Shown: positions 26,378 to 34,483 of the stretch, one piece after another
Numbering within the stretch: the first letter of the stretch is position 1
Layout: each line of letters begins with the position of its first letter
Origin: JBEBGV01 sp040081265
GTDB lineage: Bacteria; Acidobacteriota; Vicinamibacteria; Vicinamibacterales; UBA2999
Direction of reading: 5' to 3'
Length of the DNA stretch: 59,412 nucleotides
Assembly: GCA_040081265.1 (NCBI GenBank)
Contig: JBEBGV010000028.1
Span: 1 to 59,412 of the forward strand
Notes under the pieces: generated by a model
Databases searched by the model: none
What the model was told of the DNA's origin: nothing
What the model saw: the letters and a program-made list of their open reading frames with translations, nothing else
Made by a program: the position numbers and the translations under genes

Positions 26378-27277
26378 GTGGCCCTGGTCAAGTCGATGAC
26401 CGGCTTTGCCTCACTCACACACGAGGATGCCCGCGCCACCGTTGGCATCACGATCCGTTCGGTCAATCACCGGTTTCTTGACCTGCAGCTGAGGATTCCC
26501 CAGTCGCTGGCCGATCTGGAGATGCGCGTACGGGCGTGCGTGTCGAGGCGCCTGGCGCGCGGTCGGGTTGAAGTCAACATCTCAATCCAGCAGCGTGTGC
26601 CGGTGGCGCCCGAGGTAGACCTCAACGAGGACTTTGCCAACGCACTGACCGCGGCGCTCGAACGCGCCCGCTCCCGCGGTCTGGTCGTCGGTGCCCTGAC
26701 GCCGGGAGACCTGCTTCGCCTGCCTCAAGCGCTGACCATCCGCGAGCGGGCACTCGAAGCGGATCCCGAGGTCGAAGCGAGGCTCGCCGCCAGTGTGGAG
26801 GCGGCGGTTGAGCAGGCGCTGGCTGATCTCGACGCCATGCGCAGCCGGGAGGGTGAACACCTGCGGGTCGATTTCGCGCAGCGCACCACCATGCTGGGCG
26901 AACTCATCGGTCAGCTGGCCGCCGGCGCGGCGGCGGGCAGCGCGTCCTATCAGTTGCGCCTGGCCGACCGCGTCCGCGAGATCAGCGCCGAACTGCCGGT
27001 CGATCAGGGCCTCATCGCGCAGGAGATTGTCCGTGCCGCGGGTCGGTCTGACATCAGCGAAGAGGTGACCCGCTTTCGGGCGCATCTCGAGCACTGGGAT
27101 GCCCTGACGCTCGGGCCGGAGCCGTGCGGACGGAAGCTCGATTTCCTGTTGCAGGAGATGAACCGCGAGGTGAACACCATCGGCTCGAAGGCCGACGGTC
27201 TCGGCATCGCCGAGCTCATCATCACCGCCAAGGCAGAACTCGAGCGAATGAGGGAACAGGTGCAGAATGTCGAGTAG
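26378..27277 (+). CDS. yicC: YicC family endoribonuclease
   Basis: This 299-residue protein is of the YicC/YloC family, reported as endoribonucleases acting on RNA in E. coli and Bacillus. KSMTGFASLTHEDARATV is the characteristic opening and IRSVNHRFLDLQLRIP follows. The C-terminal DUF1732 part ends with GRKLDFLLQEMNREVNTIGS and ELIITAKAELERMREQ. I keep the GTG at 26378; the ATG at 26396 is also possible. It overlaps gmk by 11 bases, the usual yicC-gmk-rpoZ arrangement. Confidence 0.93.
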   Translation: MALVKSMTGFASLTHEDARATVGITIRSVNHRFLDLQLRIPQSLADLEMRVRACVSRRLARGRVEVNISIQQRVPVAPEVDLNEDFANALTAALERARSRGLVVGALTPGDLLRLPQALTIRERALEADPEVEARLAASVEAAVEQALADLDAMRSREGEHLRVDFAQRTTMLGELIGQLAAGAAAGSASYQLRLADRVREISAELPVDQGLIAQEIVRAAGRSDISEEVTRFRAHLEHWDALTLGPEPCGRKLDFLLQEMNREVNTIGSKADGLGIAELIITAKAELERMREQVQNVE

Positions 27278-27905
27278 CCGGCGGGGGCTCCTGTTCATCG
27301 TGTCCGCGCCGTCGGGCACGGGCAAGACCACGCTGGTCGAGCGGCTCATTCACACCGTTCCTGGCCTGCGAATGTCGCGGTCGTACACCTCCCGGAGCGC
27401 CCGGGCGGGGGAGACCGACGGGGTTGACTATAATTTCATCAGCCGCCAGGGGTTCGAGCAGATGGTCTCGGAAGGGGCCTTCCTCGAGCACGCCGACGTA
27501 TTCGGGAACTATTACGGCACGGGTGCCGCCGATACCGACGCGTGCCTGACCGCCGGGGAGGACCTGATCCTGGTGATTGACGTCCAGGGTGCCAGGCAGG
27601 TCCGGAGTCGGGGGCTCGAAAGCGTCGGGATCTTCGTCCTGCCGCCGTCGTCGGACGTGCTCGCCCAGCGGCTGCGCGGGCGGAGCAAGGACAGCGAGCA
27701 GCAGATCCAGACGCGGCTCGAGGTGTCGTCGAAGGAAGTCAGCGAGTACGCCACCTACGACTACGTCGTCATCAACGACGAGGTGGCGGGCGCGGTGGAC
27801 CGGTTGAGGGCCATTGTCCTCGCCGAGCGGAGTCGGGTCAGGCAGATGCGCCCGGGCGCCGAAGAGATCGTCGCGACGTTTGCGGGTGATCGCGGGTTGG
27901 AGTGA
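27267..27905 (+). CDS. gmk: Guanylate kinase
   Basis: Gmk phosphorylates GMP to GDP using ATP. The P-loop is APSGTGKTTLVERL near residues 14-27, followed by the GMP-binding SRSYTSRSARAGETDGVDY and LVIDVQGARQV. The 212-residue length is typical. The start overlaps the end of yicC by 11 bases. It leads to rpoZ after a minimal gap, so GTP supply and an RNA polymerase subunit are co-expressed. Confidence 0.96.
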   Translation: MSSSRRGLLFIVSAPSGTGKTTLVERLIHTVPGLRMSRSYTSRSARAGETDGVDYNFISRQGFEQMVSEGAFLEHADVFGNYYGTGAADTDACLTAGEDLILVIDVQGARQVRSRGLESVGIFVLPPSSDVLAQRLRGRSKDSEQQIQTRLEVSSKEVSEYATYDYVVINDEVAGAVDRLRAIVLAERSRVRQMRPGAEEIVATFAGDRGLE

Positions 27906-27949
27906 AGCCCACGCGCGGGTTGTGCCGCGGTGGAGAGAGTGGAGAGACT

Positions 27950-28120
27950 GTGGAACGAGCACCGAGAGAGAATCGATTCGAGTTCGTCGTGATCGCCGGC
28001 AAGCGTGCGCGCCAGCTTCTGGCCGGCGCGGTCCCGCGCGAAGACGGCGAGAAGACCATCACCATCGCGCAGCGGGAAGTGCTGCGCCGCAAGGTGGAAA
28101 AGATCACCGACGAGGCCTGA
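27950..28120 (+). CDS. rpoZ: RNA polymerase omega subunit
   Basis: Omega helps assemble RNA polymerase by binding the beta-prime subunit. The family core is NRFEFVVIAGKRARQLLAGA, followed by KTITIAQREVLRRKVEKI. I prefer the GTG at 27950 with a GGAGAGA ribosome binding site (56 residues). A GTG at 27902 overlapping the gmk stop would give 72 residues. The gene lies between gmk and coaBC, the usual context, and its stop is one base from the next start. Confidence 0.88.
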   Translation: MERAPRENRFEFVVIAGKRARQLLAGAVPREDGEKTITIAQREVLRRKVEKITDEA

Positions 28121-28121
28121 G

Positions 28122-29348
28122 ATGGCTGTGATTGGCCTCGGCGTCACCGGTGGTATCGGCGCCTACAAGGCGGTCGAGGTCTGCCGGGGCCTGCAGAAGC
28201 GCGGGCACGAGGTCGTCGCCATCATGACGCGCTCGGCGAGCAGGTTCGTCGGGCGGGTCACCTTCGAGGCCATCACCAGGCGTCCGGTCATCACGTCGCA
28301 GTGGACGCCTGGCGCCAACGCCGACATCGAACACATTGCCATCGCCGACAGCATCGACGTGCTGGTCGTTGCCCCGTGTACGGCAAACACCCTCGGCAAG
28401 TTTGCGCACGGCATCGCCGACGACTTCCTCAGTTCCCTGTACCTGGCCACCAGGGCACCCGTGCTGCTGGCGCCGGCGATGAACACGAACATGCTCGCCC
28501 ATCCGGCGGTTCAGCAGAACCTGCAGATTCTGGCCAGCCGGGGCGTGGCGTTCGTGGAGCCCGGGGAGGGCTACCTGGCGTGCGGCTGGATCGGCAAGGG
28601 CCGTCTGGCGGAGCCGGATGAGATCGTCGCCGCGGTCGAGCAGCTTCTGCGTCCGCGCGATTCGGCGCTGCGCGGTCTGCGGGTGATCGTGACCGCCGGT
28701 CCGACCTATGAGGACATCGACGCGGTCCGCTACGTTGGCAACCGGTCGAGCGGTCGCATGGGCTTTGCCCTGGCCGCGGCCGCGTCCAGGCGGGGTGCCG
28801 AGGTGACGGTCATCGCCGGGCCCACGCGTCTCGAGCCTCCGCCGGTGGCAGAAGTCGCCCGCGTGCGGTCGGCTGCCCAGATGCACGAAGCGGTCATGGC
28901 ACGTGCGGGGCGGGCGGACATTGTCATCATGGCGGCCGCCGTGGCCGACTATGCGCCAGAGCAGGCGGCGACCGGCAAGATCGCCAAATCTGATGCGCCC
29001 CTCACGCTGACGCTGCGCCGAACGCGAGACATCCTCGCCGATCTGGGCGCACTGCCGTCTCGTCGTTCCGGCGGAACGCCGTTGCTGGTCGGCTTTGCCG
29101 CCGAGACGGGCGGGGCGGTGGAGAAGGCACGCGGGAAGCGCGTTCGCAAGGGCGTTGATTTGATCGTCGCCAACGACGTGTCCGAACCGGGCGCGGGGTT
29201 CGACGTCGACACCAACGCCGTCACCCTGGTCGGTGACGGTGAAGACCAACACATCTCGCTTCGCAGCAAGGACGAGGTCGCCGACCTCATCCTGAGCCGG
29301 ATCGAACGGATTCTCCAGGGACGCGCGGCGGCGATCCCGCGCGGGTAG
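28122..29348 (+). CDS. coaBC: Bifunctional phosphopantothenoylcysteine decarboxylase/phosphopantothenate-cysteine ligase
   Basis: CoaBC performs two steps of coenzyme A synthesis: ligation of cysteine to 4'-phosphopantothenate and FMN-dependent decarboxylation. ATG 28122 gives 408 residues and directly follows rpoZ; the frame upstream is shadow. The CoaC part (about 1-180) has LGVTGGIGAYKAVEV, DIEHIAIADSIDVL with the catalytic His, APAMNTNM, and LACGWIGKGRLAE with the active-site cysteine. The CoaB part has VTAGPTYEDIDAVRYVGNRS, AAVADYAP and LIVANDVS. All expected residues are present. Confidence 0.96.
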   Translation: MAVIGLGVTGGIGAYKAVEVCRGLQKRGHEVVAIMTRSASRFVGRVTFEAITRRPVITSQWTPGANADIEHIAIADSIDVLVVAPCTANTLGKFAHGIADDFLSSLYLATRAPVLLAPAMNTNMLAHPAVQQNLQILASRGVAFVEPGEGYLACGWIGKGRLAEPDEIVAAVEQLLRPRDSALRGLRVIVTAGPTYEDIDAVRYVGNRSSGRMGFALAAAASRRGAEVTVIAGPTRLEPPPVAEVARVRSAAQMHEAVMARAGRADIVIMAAAVADYAPEQAATGKIAKSDAPLTLTLRRTRDILADLGALPSRRSGGTPLLVGFAAETGGAVEKARGKRVRKGVDLIVANDVSEPGAGFDVDTNAVTLVGDGEDQHISLRSKDEVADLILSRIERILQGRAAAIPRG

Positions 29349-29352
29349 TGTC

Positions 29353-30030
29353 GTGCAGGACGATCTTCGCGCCCATCTCGATTTCTTCGGCGACCTCGGA
29401 GTGCCGGGCGTGCGACGCGAGCCCGAATGGCGTGCGCGTACGGAAAGGTTGCCCATCGTGATTCCCGTTCAGTCCGTGTCATCAGGCCTGCCTGCCGTCC
29501 GTCAGGACCTCGGTGATTGCACCCGCTGCAAGCTGCACGCGGGACGCAATCAGATTGTCTTCGGTGCCGGCAACCCTGACGCCCGGTTGATGTTTGTCGG
29601 CGAGGCGCCCGGAGCCGATGAGGACATCCAGGGCGAGCCGTTTGTCGGTCGCGCCGGCCAGTTGCTGACCAAGATCATCGAAGCTATCGATCTCACGCGC
29701 GCCGACGTCTACATCGCCAATGTGATCAAGTGCCGCCCGCCGCAGAACAGGAATCCGGAACCCGACGAAGTCGGCCAGTGCGAGCCGTTTCTGTTCCGAC
29801 AGATCGACACCATCAAGCCGAAGGTGATCGTGGCGCTCGGCAAGTTTGCCGCGCAGTCGCTCCTGCGCACGGCCGAGCCGATCACGCGCATCCGCGGGAA
29901 AGAGTTCAGCTACCGCGATGCCATCCTGATCCCCACCTATCACCCCGCCTATCTGCTGCGAAACCCGTCCGCGAAGCGTGAAGTGTGGGAAGACATGAAG
30001 CGCGTGAAGCAGCTGCTGGGCGACGCGTAG
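29353..30030 (+). CDS. Uracil-DNA glycosylase, iron-sulfur type (family 4/5)
   Basis: The 225-residue enzyme removes uracil from DNA. Active-site motif GEAPGADEDIQGEPFVGRAG and the later IPTYHPAYLLRNP are those of family 4. The Fe-S cysteines are visible as DCTRCKLH, VIKCRPP and GQCEPF. The first 50 residues before DCTRC are an N-terminal extension of low conservation that may be mis-started; the GTG at 29353 is used here. It lies 4 bases after coaBC and before priA, suggesting a shared transcript. Confidence 0.9.
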   Translation: MQDDLRAHLDFFGDLGVPGVRREPEWRARTERLPIVIPVQSVSSGLPAVRQDLGDCTRCKLHAGRNQIVFGAGNPDARLMFVGEAPGADEDIQGEPFVGRAGQLLTKIIEAIDLTRADVYIANVIKCRPPQNRNPEPDEVGQCEPFLFRQIDTIKPKVIVALGKFAAQSLLRTAEPITRIRGKEFSYRDAILIPTYHPAYLLRNPSAKREVWEDMKRVKQLLGDA

Positions 30031-30067
30031 CCCCTCGCATCAGAGCACCGCGTCAGTCCCGCCCACC

Positions 30068-32365
30068 GTGCTCGTTTCCGTCGCGGTCCCTGTCCCGTTC
30101 CTCGGAGAGCTGACCTATCTCGTTCCCGACGGCATGCAGGTGCCTCCGATCGGGGGGCGTGTGCGCGTGCCGATCGGCTCCCGTGTGATGACCGGCTGTG
30201 TCGTGGCCCATGGCGTCGCTCCCACTGACGGACCGGTCAAGGCGATCGAGCGTGTGCTGGACCATGAACCGCTGCTGCCGTTCGAGGTGGTCGAACTGTG
30301 CAGATGGACGGCTGAGTACTACATGGCGGGTCTGGGCGACACCCTGCGGATGGCCATGCCACCCGGGGCTCGTCGCGAACGACCCTCGTTCAAGATGGCC
30401 AGGACCGCCGTGTTGACCGCTCATGGACTGAGCCTGGTTGCCGCCGAGGCCGGCTCTGGGGGGGCACCAGGCGGCGAGCGTCTGACCGGCCGACAGAAGG
30501 AGGCCCTCGAGGCCCTGTCGGCACCGGGGGGCCTGCCTGTCGCCGGGCTGCGCGAGAGGGGTCTCACCCTCGACGTCGTGACCAGGCTGGTGCGGAAGGG
30601 GCTGGTCGTGATGACCGAGTCTGCACAGAACCGCGATCCGTTCGAGGGACATCCCCGTGGCGAGGTCGCCGACGTGGACCGGGTCCTGACCGAGGAACAG
30701 GCGCAGGGCCTGCGAGTGATTCGAGCCCTCTCCGCCGAACGGCGCTTCGCCGTCGTTCTCCTGCACGGCGTGACCGGCAGCGGAAAGACCGAGGTGTATC
30801 TGCGCCTGGTCGCAGATGTCATCGGCGGTGGCGGACGGGCGCTCTTGATGGTGCCGGAAATCGCGCTGACGCCCTCGATGACCACCGTGTTCCGCCGAAC
30901 GTTCGGGGAGCGCGTCGCCATTCAGCACAGTGCGCTCTCCGACGGCGAACGCCACGACCAGTGGCACCGCATTCGCCGCGGTGATGTGGACGTCGTGATC
31001 GGCACGCGCTCGGCAGTGTTCGCCCCTCTCGACGAGCTGCGCCTGATCATCGTCGACGAGGAGCACGACTCGTCGTACAAGCAGGAAGAGACACCGCGCT
31101 ACAACGGCCGCGACGTGGCCATTGTCCGCGGACGGTCTGCGGGCGCGCTGGTGGTCCTCGGTTCGGCCACGCCGTCGATGGAGTCGTACCAGAACGCGGT
31201 GACCGGCAAGTACACGCTCGTGGCGCTGCAGCGGCGCGTGCTCGATCGTCCGATGGCGGCTGTGCGCCTGGTCGACATGCGTCAGGAATACGCGAAAGTC
31301 GGCCCCGACGTGGTCGTGAGCACCGCGCTCGAGGAAGCGATCGAAGGCCGGTTGGCCGCGCGTGAACAGGTCGTCGTGCTGCTCAATCGACGCGGTTTTG
31401 CGACCTCCGTGTTCTGCCGTCAGTGCGGGGACGCATTCGAGTGTCCCAACTGCAGCGTGTCGCTGACGATGCACACGGTGCGCGGGGGAGAGCAGGGGAA
31501 AGGCCGTCCCAGGGGTGAAGGGGAGAAGCCAGCAGGGCCGCCGCCCCTCTCAGGCTGGGGCCGCTGCCATTACTGCAACTTTTCGATGCGCATGCCCAAC
31601 GCGTGTCGGAAGTGTGCCGCGCCCTATCTCGAGCAGGCCGGCTTCGGGACAGAGCGGGTCGAAGCGCACCTGCGTGATCGTTTCCCCGACGCGCGCATTG
31701 GCCGCGTTGACAGGGACTCGGTGCGTCGCAAGGGGGCGCTCGCGGGCCTGCTCAACCAGTTTGCAGGCGGTGAACTCGACATCCTCGTGGGCACCCAGAT
31801 GATCGCCAAGGGCCACGATTTCCCGCGTGTGACGCTGGTTGGCGTGATCTCGGCGGACGTGGGCCTCGGGCTCGCCGACTTCCGCGCCGGCGAACGAACG
31901 TTCCAGCTGCTGACGCAGGTGGCGGGGCGCGCAGGACGCGGGGAGCAGCCCGGCGAGGCGATCGTGCAGACGCTCTATCCCGAGCATTACAGCGTGCAGC
32001 TGGCGTGTGCCCAGGACTTTCCCGCCTTCTTTGCCCGTGAAGTCGAGTACCGGCGAGGTATGCGCTATCCGCCCTTTGTCGCGCTCATCAACGGCGTCGT
32101 GCGTGGACCTACATTCGATCAGGCCATGGCGGGAGCGACAGCGCTGGTGCGCGAACTGAGCGGACGCGTGCAGCCATCGCACATCACGTGCCTGGGGCCT
32201 GCGCCAGCGCCGCTCGGGCGACTGCGCGGGGAGCACCGGGTGCAGTTCTTCGTCAAGGGAACGCGCCGGGCAGAGATGCGACAGGCGCTTCGCGCCGCGC
32301 TCGAGAGCCTGCCCGACCTGCGGCGGCGGGTGATGATCGACGTCGATCCGTTGTCAGTACTCTGA
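30068..32365 (+). CDS. priA: Primosomal protein N' (PriA helicase)
   Basis: PriA restarts stalled replication forks. The 765-residue protein has an N-terminal DNA-binding part (VAVPVPFLGELTYLVP), Walker A HGVTGSGKTEVYL at about residue 232, the DEEHDSSYKQEE box, and the helicase C motifs GTQMIAKGHDFPRVTLV and QVAGRAGRGEQPGEAI. The zinc-binding cysteines CRQCGDAFECPNC and CHYCNF, CRKC are present. About 30 residues rich in Gly, Pro and Arg separate CPNC from CHYC, longer than usual. It is the last gene of the yicC-to-priA run. Confidence 0.96.
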   Translation: MLVSVAVPVPFLGELTYLVPDGMQVPPIGGRVRVPIGSRVMTGCVVAHGVAPTDGPVKAIERVLDHEPLLPFEVVELCRWTAEYYMAGLGDTLRMAMPPGARRERPSFKMARTAVLTAHGLSLVAAEAGSGGAPGGERLTGRQKEALEALSAPGGLPVAGLRERGLTLDVVTRLVRKGLVVMTESAQNRDPFEGHPRGEVADVDRVLTEEQAQGLRVIRALSAERRFAVVLLHGVTGSGKTEVYLRLVADVIGGGGRALLMVPEIALTPSMTTVFRRTFGERVAIQHSALSDGERHDQWHRIRRGDVDVVIGTRSAVFAPLDELRLIIVDEEHDSSYKQEETPRYNGRDVAIVRGRSAGALVVLGSATPSMESYQNAVTGKYTLVALQRRVLDRPMAAVRLVDMRQEYAKVGPDVVVSTALEEAIEGRLAAREQVVVLLNRRGFATSVFCRQCGDAFECPNCSVSLTMHTVRGGEQGKGRPRGEGEKPAGPPPLSGWGRCHYCNFSMRMPNACRKCAAPYLEQAGFGTERVEAHLRDRFPDARIGRVDRDSVRRKGALAGLLNQFAGGELDILVGTQMIAKGHDFPRVTLVGVISADVGLGLADFRAGERTFQLLTQVAGRAGRGEQPGEAIVQTLYPEHYSVQLACAQDFPAFFAREVEYRRGMRYPPFVALINGVVRGPTFDQAMAGATALVRELSGRVQPSHITCLGPAPAPLGRLRGEHRVQFFVKGTRRAEMRQALRAALESLPDLRRRVMIDVDPLSVL

Positions 32366-32366
32366 C

Positions 32367-32450
32367 AGTTGCTGGTTGCTGGTTGTTAGTTCCTAGTTCC
32401 TAGTTCCTAGTTCCTAGTTCCTAGTTCCTAGTTCCTAGCAACTAGCAACC
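32367..32450. repeat. Heptanucleotide tandem array with inverted ends
   Basis: Seven perfect copies of TAGTTCC occupy 32387-32435. Before them are three heptamers of the form GTTGCTG, GTTGCTG, GTTGTTA, and after them GCAACTA and GCAACCA, so the whole stretch is in 7-base register. The end units are inverted relative to each other: GGTTGCTGGTTG pairs with CAACTAGCAACC (one G-U), giving a 12-bp stem around the array. It lies between the ends of two convergent genes, priA and the BTAD regulator, and contains no protein gene. Confidence 0.85.
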
Positions 32451-32461
32451 AATATGTCCCC

Positions 32462-33247
32462 TCATTCCGCCTTGAATCGTCGCTTGGAGCCATCCGGGCT
32501 CGACGACCCGGTCCCTCCTCGTCCGGTCCGGCTGAGCGCTGCCTGAAGGGCGCCCCTGGTGGCGTCCTGACGGGAACTGGCGGCGACCGGCGTCGCCAGA
32601 TCCTTGTAAGGGGCAGCGTCCGCGTCGTGCAGCGCAATCACCCGCCGCGCCGCTTCATGCGTGGCATCGATCGCCAGGAGCTGCTGGGCGACGGTAATGG
32701 CGCCAAGCACATCTCCCTGTTCCCTCAGCTCCTCGACCCGGTACTCGTGAGCGATGATCGCCAGCCGTCTGCTGTCGGCGCGCGCCCCTTCCAGCCAGGC
32801 GTCGAAGTGCTGCTCACGCGTGTGGAGGCCTGTCAGCAGGTCTCCACGATAGATGGCGCACGCGTCACGCATGGATTCCGACGTGTGTCGCGCCACCAGT
32901 TCCTCGAGTCGTTCGGCGTCGACCTCGATCTGATGCAGGTGCAGGGCGACGCTCTCGCGATCGGCGTAGAGATAGACACCGGCGTCTGATCCGATCGCCG
33001 TGCGGATGTGCGTGAGTTCCTGCCGCAGGCTGTGACGCCCCTGCGGCAGTGGCACGTCGCTCCACAGGAGTCCAGCGAGATAGTCGCGCGACACGCGTGG
33101 TTCATCACGCAGAGCGAGATAGCCAAGCAACGCGACGGCTTTCTGCGTCGGCAATCGAAGGCGATCGGGATGGCCGGTGACATGGGCGCGAAACTGGCCG
33201 AGAAGAGTGAGCATCAGCATCTGTTCTGTGTCGACGCGATACCGCAT
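32462..33247 (-). CDS. BTAD (SARP-like) transcriptional regulator
   Basis: The 261-residue protein has an N-terminal winged-helix of OmpR/SARP type (LTLLGQFRAHV, QKAVALLGYLAL, SRDYLAGLLW, RHSLRQELTHIRTAI) followed by the bacterial transcriptional activator domain (YRGDLLTGLHTREQHFDAWL, TVAQQLLAIDATHEAARRVI). No ATPase or kinase domain follows, so it is a minimal activator. The C-terminal 35 residues are low-complexity and charged. ATG 33220 or 33214 are alternative starts. It is divergent from the LuxR-type gene with a 233-base intergenic region, and the polysaccharide operon lies just downstream of that gene. Confidence 0.82.
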   Translation of the reverse strand: MRYRVDTEQMLMLTLLGQFRAHVTGHPDRLRLPTQKAVALLGYLALRDEPRVSRDYLAGLLWSDVPLPQGRHSLRQELTHIRTAIGSDAGVYLYADRESVALHLHQIEVDAERLEELVARHTSESMRDACAIYRGDLLTGLHTREQHFDAWLEGARADSRRLAIIAHEYRVEELREQGDVLGAITVAQQLLAIDATHEAARRVIALHDADAAPYKDLATPVAASSRQDATRGALQAALSRTGRGGTGSSSPDGSKRRFKAE

Positions 33248-33480
33248 ATGAGGTCATGCGGCATCGTCAAATCGTCCTCGGAGGAGGCCCCAGGCGAACG
33301 TCGTGAAGGCGGGATACCTTGACAAACGTCAACCCGGAGGCCGATTTCATCGGAGAGGCGGACGCGCTGTCTTTCGGCAATGCGCTGCCAGGCTCCGTGA
33401 ACGGGTGCTTCCCGCTGCACGGCGCCGCACGCGACTGCTTCGACAATGGTCCGTAGAGACGTCAACAATGTCCCGTCCTC

Positions 33481-34281
33481 ATGGCCAAAGTTCAGCAAAC
33501 GCGCGGCCACGGTGCTGCCGCGGAGGCGGCCACCAACTTGCAGCCAGTCCGGGAAAGGCTGGAACTGGTGCAGGACAACGGACCCATCAACGTCGTGCTC
33601 GTCGATCGTCAGTCGCTCTATCGAGAGGCGCTGTCGGCGCTCCTCAATGACGATCACTTCGTCGTTGCGGCGAGCGTAGGCACCATCTCTGAGCTCGATT
33701 CGGCGCTCCAGGCGCACCTTGCCGACGTGGTCGTCGTCCGGCTCGACTCACTTGAAGCGGGCTCGCTCGGCATGCTCGAGCAGTTGCCGCGTCTTGGCGA
33801 TCAGGTCAAAGCTCTCGTGCTCACCGCGGTGCAGGACACGGCGGTGTACGCTCGCGCGATCGAGCTCGGCGCCCACGGCGTGCTGTCGTGCGACGAGCCG
33901 GCGTCAGCACTGCGTCAGGCCATTCGCGCCATCTACAGCGGAGAACTGTGGATCGATCGGCGCTTCACCGCGGCCGTGGTCAGCAACCTGGTCAAGGGTC
34001 GCGCGGCGAGAAATCGCGAACAGTTCAAGATTGAAAGTCTCACGCGACGTGAGCGTGAGATCGTCGCACTCGTGACCGAAGGCCTCCGCAACAAGCAGAT
34101 CGCGGAGCGGCTGTTCATCAGCGAGGCCACGGTGCGCAATCACCTCACATCGGTCCTCGACAAGCTCGAACTCGGCGATCGATTCGATCTGGCGGTCTAC
34201 GCATTCAGACGCGGGATGGTGTCGTACTCCCTCACGGGGGAGCCCGCGCAGTTTTCAGAAAGCAGACAGCGACTCGGCTGA
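33481..34281 (+). CDS. LuxR/NarL-type response regulator with a degenerate receiver
   Basis: The 266-residue protein has a receiver-like domain (about residues 36-155) and a NarL/LuxR HTH (about 188-245) with LTRREREIVALVTEGLRNKQ and ISEATVRNHLTSVLDKL. Key receiver residues are lost: the second acidic residue is R43 (VDRQ instead of VDDH), the phospho-acceptor position in DVVVVRLDS is R87, and the conserved lysine is C137 in GVLSCDE. It is therefore unlikely to be activated by phosphorylation. A 35-residue N-terminal extension of uncertain start precedes the receiver. It lies directly upstream of the polysaccharide operon, which it may control. Confidence 0.85.
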   Translation: MAKVQQTRGHGAAAEAATNLQPVRERLELVQDNGPINVVLVDRQSLYREALSALLNDDHFVVAASVGTISELDSALQAHLADVVVVRLDSLEAGSLGMLEQLPRLGDQVKALVLTAVQDTAVYARAIELGAHGVLSCDEPASALRQAIRAIYSGELWIDRRFTAAVVSNLVKGRAARNREQFKIESLTRREREIVALVTEGLRNKQIAERLFISEATVRNHLTSVLDKLELGDRFDLAVYAFRRGMVSYSLTGEPAQFSESRQRLG

Positions 34282-34359
34282 CGCGACGACCTGCACGTTT
34301 TGACGCAGGCACCAGCGCCGCTCTGGCCGGAGGTGTGTCCGCTCGCACGGCATAGGACT

Positions 34360-34391
34360 GAGATCCCACTCCAATTTGAGACGGGGATCTC
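34360..34391. promoter_or_regulatory. Inverted repeat upstream of the polysaccharide export gene, possible operator
   Basis: GAGATCCC at 34360-34367 and GGGATCTC at 34384-34391 are perfect inverted repeats separated by 16 bases, about 93 bases before the GTG of the Wza-like gene. A dimeric regulator such as the LuxR-type protein next door could bind there. It could equally be an RNA hairpin. The rest of the 200-base gap shows no clear promoter. Confidence 0.4.
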
Positions 34392-34483
34392 GACCAATGG
34401 TTGAGGCGTTTCGCTACAGTCCTGACCTTGCCGTGGTGTTTACACGGTCGTTTCACGAAGGTCACGCAACGGAGTTGAAGCTT

